A stretch of 64,000 nucleotides of DNA from JAGVSR01 sp963778225 (GCA_963778225.1 CAVZTR010000004.1:300543-364542), one strand, 5' to 3'. Shown: positions 36,987 through 46,424, counted from the first letter of the stretch. Notes: generated from the sequence alone by a model not told the origin. A program made the numbers and translations.

Positions 36987-37385
36987 ATGGCCGGTACCTT
37001 CAAATTCGAACTGGTTTCGCCTGAGCGGATCCTTCTTTCGCTCGACGCCGAGCAGGCGATGGTGCCGGGCGTGGAAGGTGACTTCACTGTGTTCGCCGGG
37101 CATGCGCCTCTGATTTCGGCGCTGCGGCCGGGTCTGTTGGAGGTTACTTCGTCGGCCGGCAAGAAGCAGATCTTCGTCAAGTCGGGGTTTGCGGATGTGA
37201 ACGCGGGCACGGTCACGGTGTTGGCTGAAACCGCTTTCGATGTGGCGGAAGTTTCATTTTCGCAGATCGCCGAAGAGATCGCTGGTGCTGAAGCCGATCT
37301 CGCTGCGGCAAAGGATGACGATGAGCGGACTTTGGCGCAGACGGCCATCGATCGGCTGCGCGCACTCGGCCCGAAGGCCGCGTAA
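36987..37385 (+). CDS. atpC: ATP synthase F1 epsilon subunit
   Basis: Central stalk subunit, 132 residues, with the N-terminal beta sandwich (FELVSPERILLSLDAEQAMVPG, GDFTVFAGHAPLIS) and a shortened C-terminal helix (ERTLAQTAIDRLRAL). It ends the atp operon and is followed by a terminator. Confidence 0.95.
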   Translation: MAGTFKFELVSPERILLSLDAEQAMVPGVEGDFTVFAGHAPLISALRPGLLEVTSSAGKKQIFVKSGFADVNAGTVTVLAETAFDVAEVSFSQIAEEIAGAEADLAAAKDDDERTLAQTAIDRLRALGPKAA

Positions 37386-37412
37386 GCACTCACTCGGTAA
37401 CGACAGACACGC

Positions 37413-37440
37413 AAAAGGCCGGGGCATTTCCCGGCCTTTT
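37413..37440. terminator. Bidirectional terminator between atpC and rppH
   Basis: AAAAGGCCGGG-N6-CCCGGCCTTTT, a perfect 11-base-pair stem ending in T and starting in A runs, between the convergent atpC and rppH. Confidence 0.9.
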
Positions 37441-37464
37441 CATTTTGAGAGTTTGGGCGCTGCC

Positions 37465-37995
37465 TCAGTCGACCGGACGGGCATACGGCGCGAAGACCTC
37501 CGTCAATCGTTCATAAACGGGTCGCTTGAACCCGATGACGATCTCAGGCAGTTCCGCGATGGGGCGCCATTTCCAACGGTCAAATTCAGCCTTGTGCCCA
37601 TTGCGGGGGCTGATGTCGATTTCGCTGTCGTCGCCGAAGAAACGCATGGCGAACCAGCGCTGACGCTGACCGCGATAACGGCCCTTCAGCGCAATGCCGA
37701 TCAGTTCGGGCGGCAGATCGTAAGTTGTCCAGGAATTGAGTTCGGCAATGAGTTCAGCGTTGCGAACGCCGGTTTCCTCTTCCAACTCGCGATGAGCGGC
37801 GTCGAGCGGATCTTCACCCGCCATGAGCCCACCCTGCGGCATCTGCCAGATGTAGCCTTGCCGGTCGCCGGCCCATTTCGGTAAGCGGCGTCCGGTCCAA
37901 ACCAATCCGCGATTATTGAACAGCATGACGCCCACACCTACCCGATATGGGAGGTCGAGACGTTTGCTTTCACCAATGGGACGGTCGAGGTTCAT
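37465..37995 (-). CDS. rppH: RNA pyrophosphohydrolase RppH (paralogue 1)
   Basis: Nudix hydrolase that removes pyrophosphate from mRNA 5' ends, starting decay. The 176-residue protein has the plant-type Ap4A/RppH layout: YRVGVGVMLFNNRGLVWTGRR, WQMPQGGLMAGEDPLDAAHRELEEETGV (complete Nudix box), and the C-terminal FKRPVYERL. A second paralogue lies 137 bases upstream in the same direction. Confidence 0.92.
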   Translation of the reverse strand: MNLDRPIGESKRLDLPYRVGVGVMLFNNRGLVWTGRRLPKWAGDRQGYIWQMPQGGLMAGEDPLDAAHRELEEETGVRNAELIAELNSWTTYDLPPELIGIALKGRYRGQRQRWFAMRFFGDDSEIDISPRNGHKAEFDRWKWRPIAELPEIVIGFKRPVYERLTEVFAPYARPVD

Positions 37996-38132
37996 GGGAC
38001 CTATAGTAGAGGGAAATGCGTCATTAGAGTGACAGGCGAATCAATGGCTTACAAGGCCTCCATTGGCTTCCGGGCCGCCGCGGTGCGAATTTTCAGACCG
38101 GAGTTGCTCCCGGGTCGGGGTACCTCTCAGTG

Positions 38133-38660
38133 TCAACATTCGGGCCGAGCGCACGGACCAAGCTGGGCAACCACGGCTTCGTACACCTCCCGTTTAAAAG
38201 GCACGATGAGGCGCACAAGTTCCGTGACTGGCACCCATTGCCAGGTGATGAATTCGGGGTCGTGGCCAGGTGGCGCGGTAATGTCGATTTCCGCGTCGTC
38301 GCCGTGGAAGCGGAGAGCGAACCACTTCTGCTTCTGGCCACGGAAGCGTCCGCCCCACGCCACGCCGATCAGGTGAGGTGGGAGATCGTAGGTCAACCAG
38401 CCTGAAGTTTGGCCGAGAAGAGTGGCCGAGCGAACACTTGTCTCTTCGTAGAGTTCGCGGAATGCGGCTGCGAGGGGGTCTTCGCCTTCGTCGAGGCCAC
38501 CCTGCGGCATCTGCCACCAGTTGCCTTCGCCCTCTGCTTCGCCCGGTGTATCGGCGCGCTGGCCGACCCAGACGAGACCGGCACGATTGATGAGCATCAC
38601 ACCGACGCATGGACGGTAATCGAGCTTGTCGGGGTCGACGGGGGGCTGTTGCTGGGTCAT
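38133..38660 (-). CDS. RNA pyrophosphohydrolase RppH (paralogue 2)
   Basis: Second Nudix protein of the same subfamily, 175 residues, with YRPCVGVMLINRAGLVWVGQR and WQMPQGGLDEGEDPLAAAFRELYEETSV. The Nudix box is complete in catalytic Glu residues, with Ser in place of the usual last Gly. I chose ATG 38660 (MTQQQPPVDPDKLDYRP); the frame is open to 38918 over ctpA sequence. Tandem duplication with divergence suggests different substrates, such as dinucleoside polyphosphates. Confidence 0.9.
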   Translation of the reverse strand: MTQQQPPVDPDKLDYRPCVGVMLINRAGLVWVGQRADTPGEAEGEGNWWQMPQGGLDEGEDPLAAAFRELYEETSVRSATLLGQTSGWLTYDLPPHLIGVAWGGRFRGQKQKWFALRFHGDDAEIDITAPPGHDPEFITWQWVPVTELVRLIVPFKREVYEAVVAQLGPCARPEC

Positions 38661-38709
38661 CGGTGCGGTCCCGGGCGGCTGTTCTTGGTTGCGTGGATCT
38701 GGATAACGC

Positions 38710-38736
38710 GAGAGGGGCGCTTTTGGCGCCCCTCTC
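38710..38736. terminator. Hairpin after ctpA
   Basis: Perfect 11-base-pair stem GAGAGGGGCGC ... GCGCCCCTCTC between ctpA and rppH paralogue 2, both minus. On the minus strand the following bases are GCGTTATC, so the U-tract is poor; partial termination is likely. Confidence 0.55.
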
Positions 38737-38760
38737 TTATTCTCAGCGATAGTGGACCGA

Positions 38761-40197
38761 TCAATTCGGGATGGGTGCGGACTTTGCTGCGTCGCCAGCC
38801 GGGGGTGCCGGAGAGGCCGCGGGCTTGGCCACATTCGCTTCCGTCGCCGTGCCGCGCAGGAACCGCAGCGCGTACTGGAGCTGGGTGTCCTTTTCCGGCT
38901 CCTTGGGGACATAGGCAAGCGAGCCGCTCTCCTCCTTCGGCACTTCCTTGGGAGCCTCGGCTCCCTCGGTGCCTTCCTTGCCGGCTTCAGGGGTTTTCAT
39001 CGTCCCATCGGGATTCTTCAAGTGGCCGCGCAGGCTCGCTTCGCCGCGTGGTTTTTCATTTGCGATCTTTTCCTTCAGGTCGTCAGGCAATTCCTGCTCG
39101 ACGACGATATCAGGATCGATCCCCTTGGCCTGGATCGAACGGTTCGAGGGCGTGTAGTAGCGAGCCGTTGTGAGACGGATGGCGCCGTTTGTGGTGCCCA
39201 GCGGAATGATCGTCTGGACCGAGCCCTTGCCGAACGAACGCGTGCCGATGATGGTTGCGCGCTTGTGGTCCTGCAGCGCGCCGGCCACGATTTCGGATGC
39301 CGAGGCTGAACCGCCGTTGATCAGAACCACGACGGGCTTGCCGTCGGAGGTATCGCCAGGGCGTGCCTGCGAACGCTGCGTTTCCTCGTTGTTGCGACCC
39401 TTGGTCAGAACAATGGCGCCCTGCTCGAGGAAATCGTCGCTGACCGAGATCGCCTGATCAAGAAGGCCGCCCGGGTTGTTGCGCAGATCGATGATGTAGC
39501 CACGCAGCTTCGGCCCGATTTCCTTCTTCATATCGTCCATGGACTTCACGAGCATGGCGTGTGTCTGCTCGTTGAAGGTCGATACCTTAATGTAGGCAAC
39601 ATCGTCTTCCGCGCGCGCCTTGACGGGATTGATGCGAATGACGTCGCGCGTGACCTTGATATCGAAGGGTTCTTCACGGCCCTTTCGGATCACCGTCAGG
39701 TTGATCGGCGTGTTGACCGGACCGCGCATTTTCTCAACCGCTTGCTCAAGCGTCAGGCCGTTGATCTGCTCGTTGTCGAGATGGGTGATGAGGTCGTTGG
39801 CCAGAATGCCTGCCTTCGAGGCCGGTGTGTCGTCGATCGGCGAAACGACTTTGATGACGCCATTTTCCATCGTGACCTCGATACCGAGGCCGCCGAACTC
39901 GCCGCGCGTCTGAACCTGCATGTCCTTGAAGTTCTTGGGGCTCAGATAGGACGAGTGCGGGTCCAGAGAACTCAGCATGCCATTGATGGCATTCTCGATG
40001 AGCATCGTGTCTTCCGGCTTTTCAACGTAGTCGGAGCGAACACGCTCGAACACGTCACCGAACAGATCTAGCTGCCGGTAGACTTCGGCGTTCGGCGAGG
40101 TGGCCGAATTCCCATTGGTAACATTCAGAACCGTGGTGACGCCGGCCAGGCCCGCCATCATCAGAAATGTCCAGAACGCGAATTCAGTCTTGCGCAT
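38761..40197 (-). CDS. ctpA: Carboxyl-terminal processing protease CtpA (S41)
   Basis: Periplasmic PDZ-serine protease, 478 residues. Order: signal anchor (FAFWTFLMMAGLAGVTTV), PDZ domain (GGLGIEVTMENGVIKVVSPIDDTPA), and the S41 core with catalytic Ser in GGSASASEIVAGALQD and Lys in RSFGKGSVQT. The C-terminal tail is Pro/Glu/Lys-rich. ATG 40197 overlaps the envC stop by one base (TAATG), so the two are coupled; EnvC-CtpA pairing points to peptidoglycan hydrolase control. Confidence 0.94.
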   Translation of the reverse strand: MRKTEFAFWTFLMMAGLAGVTTVLNVTNGNSATSPNAEVYRQLDLFGDVFERVRSDYVEKPEDTMLIENAINGMLSSLDPHSSYLSPKNFKDMQVQTRGEFGGLGIEVTMENGVIKVVSPIDDTPASKAGILANDLITHLDNEQINGLTLEQAVEKMRGPVNTPINLTVIRKGREEPFDIKVTRDVIRINPVKARAEDDVAYIKVSTFNEQTHAMLVKSMDDMKKEIGPKLRGYIIDLRNNPGGLLDQAISVSDDFLEQGAIVLTKGRNNEETQRSQARPGDTSDGKPVVVLINGGSASASEIVAGALQDHKRATIIGTRSFGKGSVQTIIPLGTTNGAIRLTTARYYTPSNRSIQAKGIDPDIVVEQELPDDLKEKIANEKPRGEASLRGHLKNPDGTMKTPEAGKEGTEGAEAPKEVPKEESGSLAYVPKEPEKDTQLQYALRFLRGTATEANVAKPAASPAPPAGDAAKSAPIPN

Positions 40198-41657
40198 TAG
40201 CCTTGTGCCTTCTGAGGGACTGCGACCCACCACGGGTCGGGATCGATCGGCTGCTTTTCCTTACGGAATTCTATGTAGAGTACCGGTGCACCGAATGCAG
40301 CGCCAGCCGGTTCTTTTTTCACGGTCATCATTGTGCCGACAGGTTCGGCGGCGAGAATAAATTCGCCCGGCTGAACGTCGATTTGCGACAAGCCCGCCAA
40401 TACAACATTGTATCCACCGCCCGCGTCGATAATCAAGAGTTTGCCGTAACTGCGGAACTCACCTGCGTAGAGGACCCAACCGTCGCAGGGTGATGTTACC
40501 TGAGCTGCGGACCTTGTTTCCATTACAAGTCCTTTAGATTGCGACCCGTATTGCGTACGCTCGCCATAATTCAAGACGCGTTTTCCGGTGACCGGCAGCG
40601 GTAGCTTGCCCTTTGCCTGCTGGAACGGAATAGCCGGCTTGATGCGGCCCGGGTTTGACATGACCGCGGCTGTTTCGACCGGCGCCATGACGACAACGTC
40701 TGTTGCTTCAGGTGCTGGCGAAGTGGGTGCGCCGTTTGGATCGGCGGGGCTCGTCAACACGGCGGGCGCGGCCGAGGGCGCTGCTTCGGCGGTGCGGACC
40801 TCGGCATCGTAGGCGCCGAGACCGGTGTTGTCCTGCACCGTCTTGCCAAGTTTGGTGATCAGGTCATTCAGGTCGGAGACGCTCTTGGAAATGTCGTTGG
40901 CCGCGTCGCGAACCTGGCGCAGTTCGTCCTGCCGCTCGAGAATCGAGCGGCGCTTCGCCTCCATGAAGCCTGCAAGCTGCGTTCTGAGATCGTTGAGACG
41001 CGCGTTTTCGGCTTTTTCCGTCTCGGCTTTTGTGCGGCTCTCGTCGACGACACGCATCAGCTGACTGAGCTGATCGGCAAGTTCAAGTGCCTGGGTGCGC
41101 ATGCCAGGAAATGCTGATGCGAGCAGCATGGCGCTGCGCACCATCTCCAGCGCATCTTTGCGCTTCGTGACGATGACGGGCGGGGGATTGCGGCCCATGC
41201 GCTGGAGGGCTGCAAGCAAGGTTGAAATCTGACCCTGACGCTGTGCGAGAGAGCCACGGATCATCTTCTCCTGGATTTCGAGTTCACCGAGACGGTTCTC
41301 GACCACGGTGAGCCGCGATTCGCTTTCTTGGATCTGGAGAGCGGTCTCCTGCAGACGCTGGTTTATTTTGCCGCGTTCATCGGCCAGCTTCGCGACGTCT
41401 TGCTCGATGGCGCCCGCTTTATCGAGCGTGGACTTGAGTTCGTCGCGGCGCGCATCGAGAGCCTTCTTGACTTCGTCGGCCGTCGGCGGCGGCGCCTTCG
41501 CGTCCCCGGGCGGCGCGGGCTGTGCAGGTGTCTGGGCGTAGCTTGATGCGGGATAGACAGCGGTGGCAGCTAAAAGAAGAGCAAGTGCGGGCAGAGATCC
41601 GCGAACGGCCCGTCCCGCCCGGCTGCCTATTCCGGATCGATTTATTGACCTCTGCCG
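40197..41657 (-). CDS. envC: Murein hydrolase activator EnvC, start not resolved
   Basis: Periplasmic coiled-coil/LytM-fold protein that activates amidases at division. Visible parts: a signal-peptide-like segment (LPALALLLAATAVYPASSYAQ), a Pro-rich spacer, a long coiled coil, and a LytM domain (VTSPCDGWVLYAGEFRSYGKL, PGEFILAAEPVG). The LytM zinc His ligands are absent, as in noncatalytic EnvC. The frame is open from 41657 but has no ATG/GTG/TTG before residue 118 (GTG 41306). A neighbouring frame has an ATG at 41673, so a one-base indel near 41590-41640 is likely. Confidence 0.85.
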   Translation of the reverse strand, partial: RQRSINRSGIGSRAGRAVRGSLPALALLLAATAVYPASSYAQTPAQPAPPGDAKAPPPTADEVKKALDARRDELKSTLDKAGAIEQDVAKLADERGKINQRLQETALQIQESESRLTVVENRLGELEIQEKMIRGSLAQRQGQISTLLAALQRMGRNPPPVIVTKRKDALEMVRSAMLLASAFPGMRTQALELADQLSQLMRVVDESRTKAETEKAENARLNDLRTQLAGFMEAKRRSILERQDELRQVRDAANDISKSVSDLNDLITKLGKTVQDNTGLGAYDAEVRTAEAAPSAAPAVLTSPADPNGAPTSPAPEATDVVVMAPVETAAVMSNPGRIKPAIPFQQAKGKLPLPVTGKRVLNYGERTQYGSQSKGLVMETRSAAQVTSPCDGWVLYAGEFRSYGKLLIIDAGGGYNVVLAGLSQIDVQPGEFILAAEPVGTMMTVKKEPAGAAFGAPVLYIEFRKEKQPIDPDPWWVAVPQKAQG

Positions 41658-41952
41658 TCACTTTAGCTGTCATCTCCGTTGGGCGACCTGTGTGCCAGCC
41701 AGATGGGTCTCGCCAAAAGGCGACCTTTTGTGGACACACCGTCTTCGCCGACGCAGCGATTCGCCTCAGCATAACCGGACTGGCGGCAACTGCGGCGCCG
41801 GGTTTTTTCTGGTTGCGCGCTTTGGCATTTGCCGCCCTGGCCTGAGCATCCTATCCTGATCGCCAACATCCAACGAACCGTTACTGCGCCTCTCCGTCGG
41901 GTACAGTGCTCATGGTTCTCCCCAATCCAGCTCAAAAGGTCGCTCTCACCTA
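41658..41952. other. envC / HIG1 divergent intergenic region
   Basis: About 300 bases without a clear gene. It must carry promoters for the envC-ctpA pair and the HIG1-type gene. A small TCGCC-AAAA-GGCGA stem followed by CCTTTTG lies near 41707-41725. A frame on the minus strand from 41772 may supply the missing envC N-terminus. Confidence 0.5.
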
Positions 41953-42153
41953 ATGCAAGGTTTTCTCTATCATCTGACCACGGTGGCCGTGGTCGCAGTC
42001 TTCTTGGTGCTGTGCCTTGGACTGTGGACGATGTCGCGCGGTACGACGCCCAATCTCAGCCAAAAACTGATGCGCTGGCGGGTGGGGCTGCAGTTTGCCG
42101 CCATCGTCATCATCATGCTGTTCACGTATATCGCCAGACAGCAGGGCGGCTGA
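41953..42153 (+). CDS. Twin-transmembrane HIG1-domain protein
   Basis: A 66-residue protein with two membrane helices (LTTVAVVAVFLVLCLGLWTM and GLQFAAIVIIMLFTYIA) joined by a loop with NLSQKLMRWRVGLQ, the HIG1 pattern. Mitochondrial relatives assist cytochrome oxidase and supercomplex formation; in alphaproteobacteria such genes are commonly next to the PduO-type adenosyltransferase, as here. Confidence 0.85.
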   Translation: MQGFLYHLTTVAVVAVFLVLCLGLWTMSRGTTPNLSQKLMRWRVGLQFAAIVIIMLFTYIARQQGG

Positions 42154-42175
42154 TCGCCCGCAGCAGGACATTCCC

Positions 42176-42757
42176 GTGGTCAAACTGAACAAGATTTACA
42201 CGAAAACCGGCGACGCCGGGACAACCGGGCTGGGTACGGGCGAACGCGTCGCCAAGGACGCGTCGCGCATCGCCGCTTACGGCACTGTCGATGAGACCAA
42301 TTCGACGATTGGCATGGCGCGAATCCACCTGGGAGGCGGTCACCAGGGCCTCGACGCCAAGCTCGAGCGAATTCAGAATGACTTGTTCGATCTCGGCGCG
42401 GACCTTTGCGTTCCCGATCGGGGTGAGCCGCTGCCGTACGAGCCTTTGCGCATGGCCGAGGCGCAGGTCGATCGTATCGAAGCGGAGATCGACGAGCTCA
42501 ATTCCGAGTTGCAGCCGTTGAAGTCGTTCGTGCTCCCGGGTGGATCGGCGGCCGCAGCGGCGCTCCATGTGGCGCGCACGGTATGCCGGCGGGCAGAGCG
42601 CGAAATGGTGACCCTTTCAATGTTGCCAGGCGAGGCCGTTAGTCCGGCCGCACTCAAATATATCAACCGCTTATCGGATTTTTTGTTCGTTGCGAGCCGG
42701 TACGTGAACGATCGCGGGCGAAGTGACGTCTTATGGGTGCCGGGCCAGAATCGCTAA
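42176..42757 (+). CDS. Cob(I)yrinic acid a,c-diamide adenosyltransferase, PduO type
   Basis: Makes adenosylcobalamin by transferring adenosyl from ATP. The 193-residue protein has the PduO motifs TKTGDAGTTGLGTGERVAKD, YGTVDETNSTIG, LPGGSAAAAALHVARTVCRRAER and INRLSDFLFVASRY. GTG 42176 (VVKLNKIYTKTGD) fits the family start with AGGA upstream. The cofactor is needed by ethylmalonyl-CoA and methylmalonyl-CoA mutases, consistent with mcl2-mch in this window. Confidence 0.92.
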   Translation: MVKLNKIYTKTGDAGTTGLGTGERVAKDASRIAAYGTVDETNSTIGMARIHLGGGHQGLDAKLERIQNDLFDLGADLCVPDRGEPLPYEPLRMAEAQVDRIEAEIDELNSELQPLKSFVLPGGSAAAAALHVARTVCRRAEREMVTLSMLPGEAVSPAALKYINRLSDFLFVASRYVNDRGRSDVLWVPGQNR

Positions 42758-42801
42758 GCGGCGGCCGATTGCTGGGCAGGAAAATAGCGAGAGGACGCGC
42801 G

Positions 42802-43506
42802 ATGTTCGTGCCGCTGCATGATGAGAATGTTCTGAAATCGATCCGCTTTCAGTACGTTACCATCGGGTTGATCGTCGCCAACGTGGTCGTGTTTCTGTTC
42901 GAGGCGTTGGGGTTGCAGGAAGCTGTGATCGCGAGCTTTGCGATCATTCCCACCGAACTCGTCTCATCCGCCGGCATGCTGATGCCTGGCGATGTGCCCG
43001 ATCAGACCGTGGCTGTTCCGGAACGGCTCACGCTGATTTCGTACATGTTCTTCCATGGCGATATCCTGCACCTCGCCGGAAACATGCTCTTTCTCTGGGT
43101 TTTTGGCGATAACGTCGAAGATGCCATGGGACATCTGAAATTCCTGATTTTCTATCTCGCGTGCGGGATCTTCGCGGGTCTTGCGCATGCGTACATGATG
43201 CCGGACTCGCCCAATCCGCTGATTGGAGCCAGCGGTGCTGTGGCGGGTGTGATTGCGGCATACCTGATGCTGCATCCGCGCGTGCGGGTCTGGGTGCTGG
43301 CCTTTCAGTTCATTCCGCTCCGGCTCTCGGCGGCGGTCGTGCTGGGCGTGTGGGTGGTCACCCAGTTCGTGATGATCCTTCTGCCGGAAATCGGCCCTGT
43401 CGCGTGGTGGGCGCACATCGGAGGCTTGCTGGCGGGGGCGGTGCTCATCATCGTCATGAAGCGACCCGACGTTCCGCTTTTCGATAGGGGCTTAACGACC
43501 GTCTGA
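42802..43506 (+). CDS. Rhomboid family intramembrane serine protease
   Basis: Six-helix membrane protease of 234 residues. The catalytic Ser is in LIGASGAVAGV and the His in WWAHIGGLLAG; the oxyanion-side HLAGNMLFLWVFG is present. ATG 42802 gives MFVPLHDENVLKSIRF; the upstream frame overlaps the adenosyltransferase. Substrate unknown. Confidence 0.9.
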   Translation: MFVPLHDENVLKSIRFQYVTIGLIVANVVVFLFEALGLQEAVIASFAIIPTELVSSAGMLMPGDVPDQTVAVPERLTLISYMFFHGDILHLAGNMLFLWVFGDNVEDAMGHLKFLIFYLACGIFAGLAHAYMMPDSPNPLIGASGAVAGVIAAYLMLHPRVRVWVLAFQFIPLRLSAAVVLGVWVVTQFVMILLPEIGPVAWWAHIGGLLAGAVLIIVMKRPDVPLFDRGLTTV

Positions 43507-43566
43507 GGCCGGGGGGTCGCCCAAGGTGGTGATTGCGTTGGGGTTAACGGCGCGGCGGGGTGACAA

Positions 43567-43598
43567 TTGACTCGTGTTTCGGCCACACATAGTGTGTG
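43567..43598 (+). promoter_or_regulatory. Candidate etfB promoter with palindrome over the -10
   Basis: TTGACT (43567-43572), 17 bases, TAGTGT (43590-43595). The palindrome CACACA-TAG-TGTGTG (43584-43598) covers the -10, so a repressor site is possible. The predicted leader is about 150 bases. Confidence 0.45.
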
Positions 43599-43690
43599 AT
43601 TTCGCACTTGCGAAGACCTCAGCAGGTCGGCATCGAAATGCCGCGCCGGGGGCTTCGCGTGGACGGCCCACTGCATGATGGACAAGCCCC
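43584..43690 (+). ncRNA. Candidate structured leader of etfBA
   Basis: Four perfect inverted repeats run almost without gaps: CACACA-3-TGTGTG (43584-43598), TTCGCA-2-TGCGAA (43601-43614), GACCT-4-AGGTC (43615-43628), CGGCAT-4-ATGCCG (43628-43643). They are followed by GGGGCTT (43649-43655) pairing with AAGCCCC (43684-43690) around a small GTGG/CCAC stem. It sits 60-165 bases before the etfB ATG. I know no named RNA family that fits; a stack of DNA operators is the alternative. Confidence 0.4.
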
Positions 43691-43750
43691 GGGGCGTGTC
43701 GTCTCAACGAAACAACAAAAAGCGCAGGACTGTTGGGGAGCACCTCAGGA

Positions 43751-44506
43751 ATGAAGATACTCGTCGCGGTGAAACGCGTCGTCGACTACGCCGTCAAGAT
43801 TCGCGTCAAAGCTGATGGCTCGGGGATTGAACTGGCGAACGTCAAGATGTCCATGAACCCCTTCGACGAAATTGCCGTCGAGGAAGCCGTGCGTTTGAAG
43901 GAAAAAGGCACCGCAACAGAAGTCGTGGTGGTGTCGATTGGTTCCCCGAAGGCGCAGGAAACTTTGCGCACGGCGCTCGCCATAGGCGCGGACCGGGCGA
44001 TCCTGGTCGAGACGGCCGAAGGTGTGATCGTGGAGCCGCTGGCCGTGGCCAAACTGCTCAAGGCCGTCGTGCAAGCCGAGCAGCCGCACATGGTCATCAT
44101 GGGCAAGCAGGCGATCGATGATGACTGCAACCAGACGGGCCAGATGCTGGCCGCACTGCTCGGTTGGCCGCAAGGCACCTTTGCATCAAAGATTGAACCG
44201 GCTGCCGACAGTGTGAGCGTTACGCGGGAAGTCGATGGCGGTCTGGAGACTGTGAAGCTGAAACTGCCGGCGATTGTGACTACCGATCTGCGCCTCAACG
44301 AGCCGCGCTATCCGTCACTTCCCAACATCATGAAAGCGAAGAAGAAGCCGCTCGACGTCAAGAAGCCGGATGAGTTTGGCGTCGATATCGCGCCGCGGCT
44401 GCAGGTGTTGAAGACGACAGAGCCCGCGCAGCGCAAAGGCGGCGTCAAAGTCGCTGATGTGGCTGAACTCGTTAAAAAGCTCAAAACCGAGGCGGGGGTT
44501 CTGTGA
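43751..44506 (+). CDS. etfB: Electron transfer flavoprotein beta subunit
   Basis: Beta subunit of ETF, which collects electrons from acyl-CoA dehydrogenases. The 251-residue protein has MKILVAVKRVVDYAVKIRVK, SMNPFDEIAVEEAVRLKE, and the signature region LPAIVTTDLRLNEPRYPSLPNIMKAKKKPL. ATG 43751 is preferred over the start at 43733. Its stop overlaps the etfA start (TGATG). Confidence 0.96.
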   Translation: MKILVAVKRVVDYAVKIRVKADGSGIELANVKMSMNPFDEIAVEEAVRLKEKGTATEVVVVSIGSPKAQETLRTALAIGADRAILVETAEGVIVEPLAVAKLLKAVVQAEQPHMVIMGKQAIDDDCNQTGQMLAALLGWPQGTFASKIEPAADSVSVTREVDGGLETVKLKLPAIVTTDLRLNEPRYPSLPNIMKAKKKPLDVKKPDEFGVDIAPRLQVLKTTEPAQRKGGVKVADVAELVKKLKTEAGVL

Positions 44507-45450
44507 TGGCTGTTCTGGTTTTGGCGGAGCATACCAATTCGGCGCTGGGTTCGGCGACGGCAAAGGCTGTGACTGCTGCGAAGCAATTGGGCGGCGACGT
44601 TCATGTGCTCGTGGCAGGCAGCGGTGCTGCTCCTGCGGCTGCCGAGGCGGGCAAGCTCGAGGGCGTGGCAAAGGTGCTGGTCGCAGATGCGCCGCATCTC
44701 GCCAATGGATTGGCAGAAGAAGTGGCCGCTCTCGTCGTGCCGCTGATGGCCGGCTACGATGCGTTCATCGCGCCTTCGACGGCGTCCGGCAAGAACGTCG
44801 CGCCGCGCGTCGCTGCCCTGCTCGACGTGATGCAGGTGTCGGACATCACCAAAGTTCTGGCGCCCGACACGTTTGAACGACCCATCTATGCTGGAAACGC
44901 TATCCAGACTGTGAAGTCGGCCGAGGCGAAGAAGGTCATCACCGTGCGCACTGCGAGCTTTGCGGCGGCGGGTGCTGGCGGTTCGGCGCCCGTTGAGACG
45001 ATTTCGGCGCCGGCGGCTGTCGGGATCTCTTCGTTCGAGAAAGCAGAGTTGTCGAAATCGGATCGTCCGGAGTTGACCTCGGCGCGCATCATCATCTCGG
45101 GTGGCCGGGGAATTGGCAACGCCGAAAACTTCAAGACGTATATCGAGCCGCTCGCCGACAAGCTCGGTGCGGCCATGGGTGCCTCGCGCGCGGCTGTGGA
45201 TGCCGGCTTTGCCCCCAACGATCTCCAGGTTGGCCAGACGGGTAAGGTCGTGGCGCCGGAACTCTACATCGCGGTCGGCATCTCGGGGGCCATTCAGCAC
45301 CTTGCCGGCATGAAGGATTCGAAGATCATCGTCGCCATCAACAAGGATGGCGAAGCCCCGATCTTCCAAGTCGCAGACTATGGCCTTGTCGCCGATCTGT
45401 TCCAGGCTCTGCCGGAACTGGCGGATGAACTTGGCAAAGCCGGCGGCTGA
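44506..45450 (+). CDS. etfA: Electron transfer flavoprotein alpha subunit
   Basis: FAD-binding alpha subunit, 314 residues. It has MAVLVLAEHTN at the start and the C-terminal FAD domain with IIISGGRGIGNAENF, GASRAAVDAGFAPNDLQVGQTGKVVAPELYIAVGISGAIQHLAGMK. ATG 44506 overlaps the etfB stop, so the subunits are co-translated. hbd follows 44 bases later. Confidence 0.96.
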   Translation: MAVLVLAEHTNSALGSATAKAVTAAKQLGGDVHVLVAGSGAAPAAAEAGKLEGVAKVLVADAPHLANGLAEEVAALVVPLMAGYDAFIAPSTASGKNVAPRVAALLDVMQVSDITKVLAPDTFERPIYAGNAIQTVKSAEAKKVITVRTASFAAAGAGGSAPVETISAPAAVGISSFEKAELSKSDRPELTSARIIISGGRGIGNAENFKTYIEPLADKLGAAMGASRAAVDAGFAPNDLQVGQTGKVVAPELYIAVGISGAIQHLAGMKDSKIIVAINKDGEAPIFQVADYGLVADLFQALPELADELGKAGG

Positions 45451-45494
45451 GACACATTGATGGGCCGGCATGCCGGTCAAGGAAGGACGCCGCC

Positions 45495-46424
<930 letters not shown>

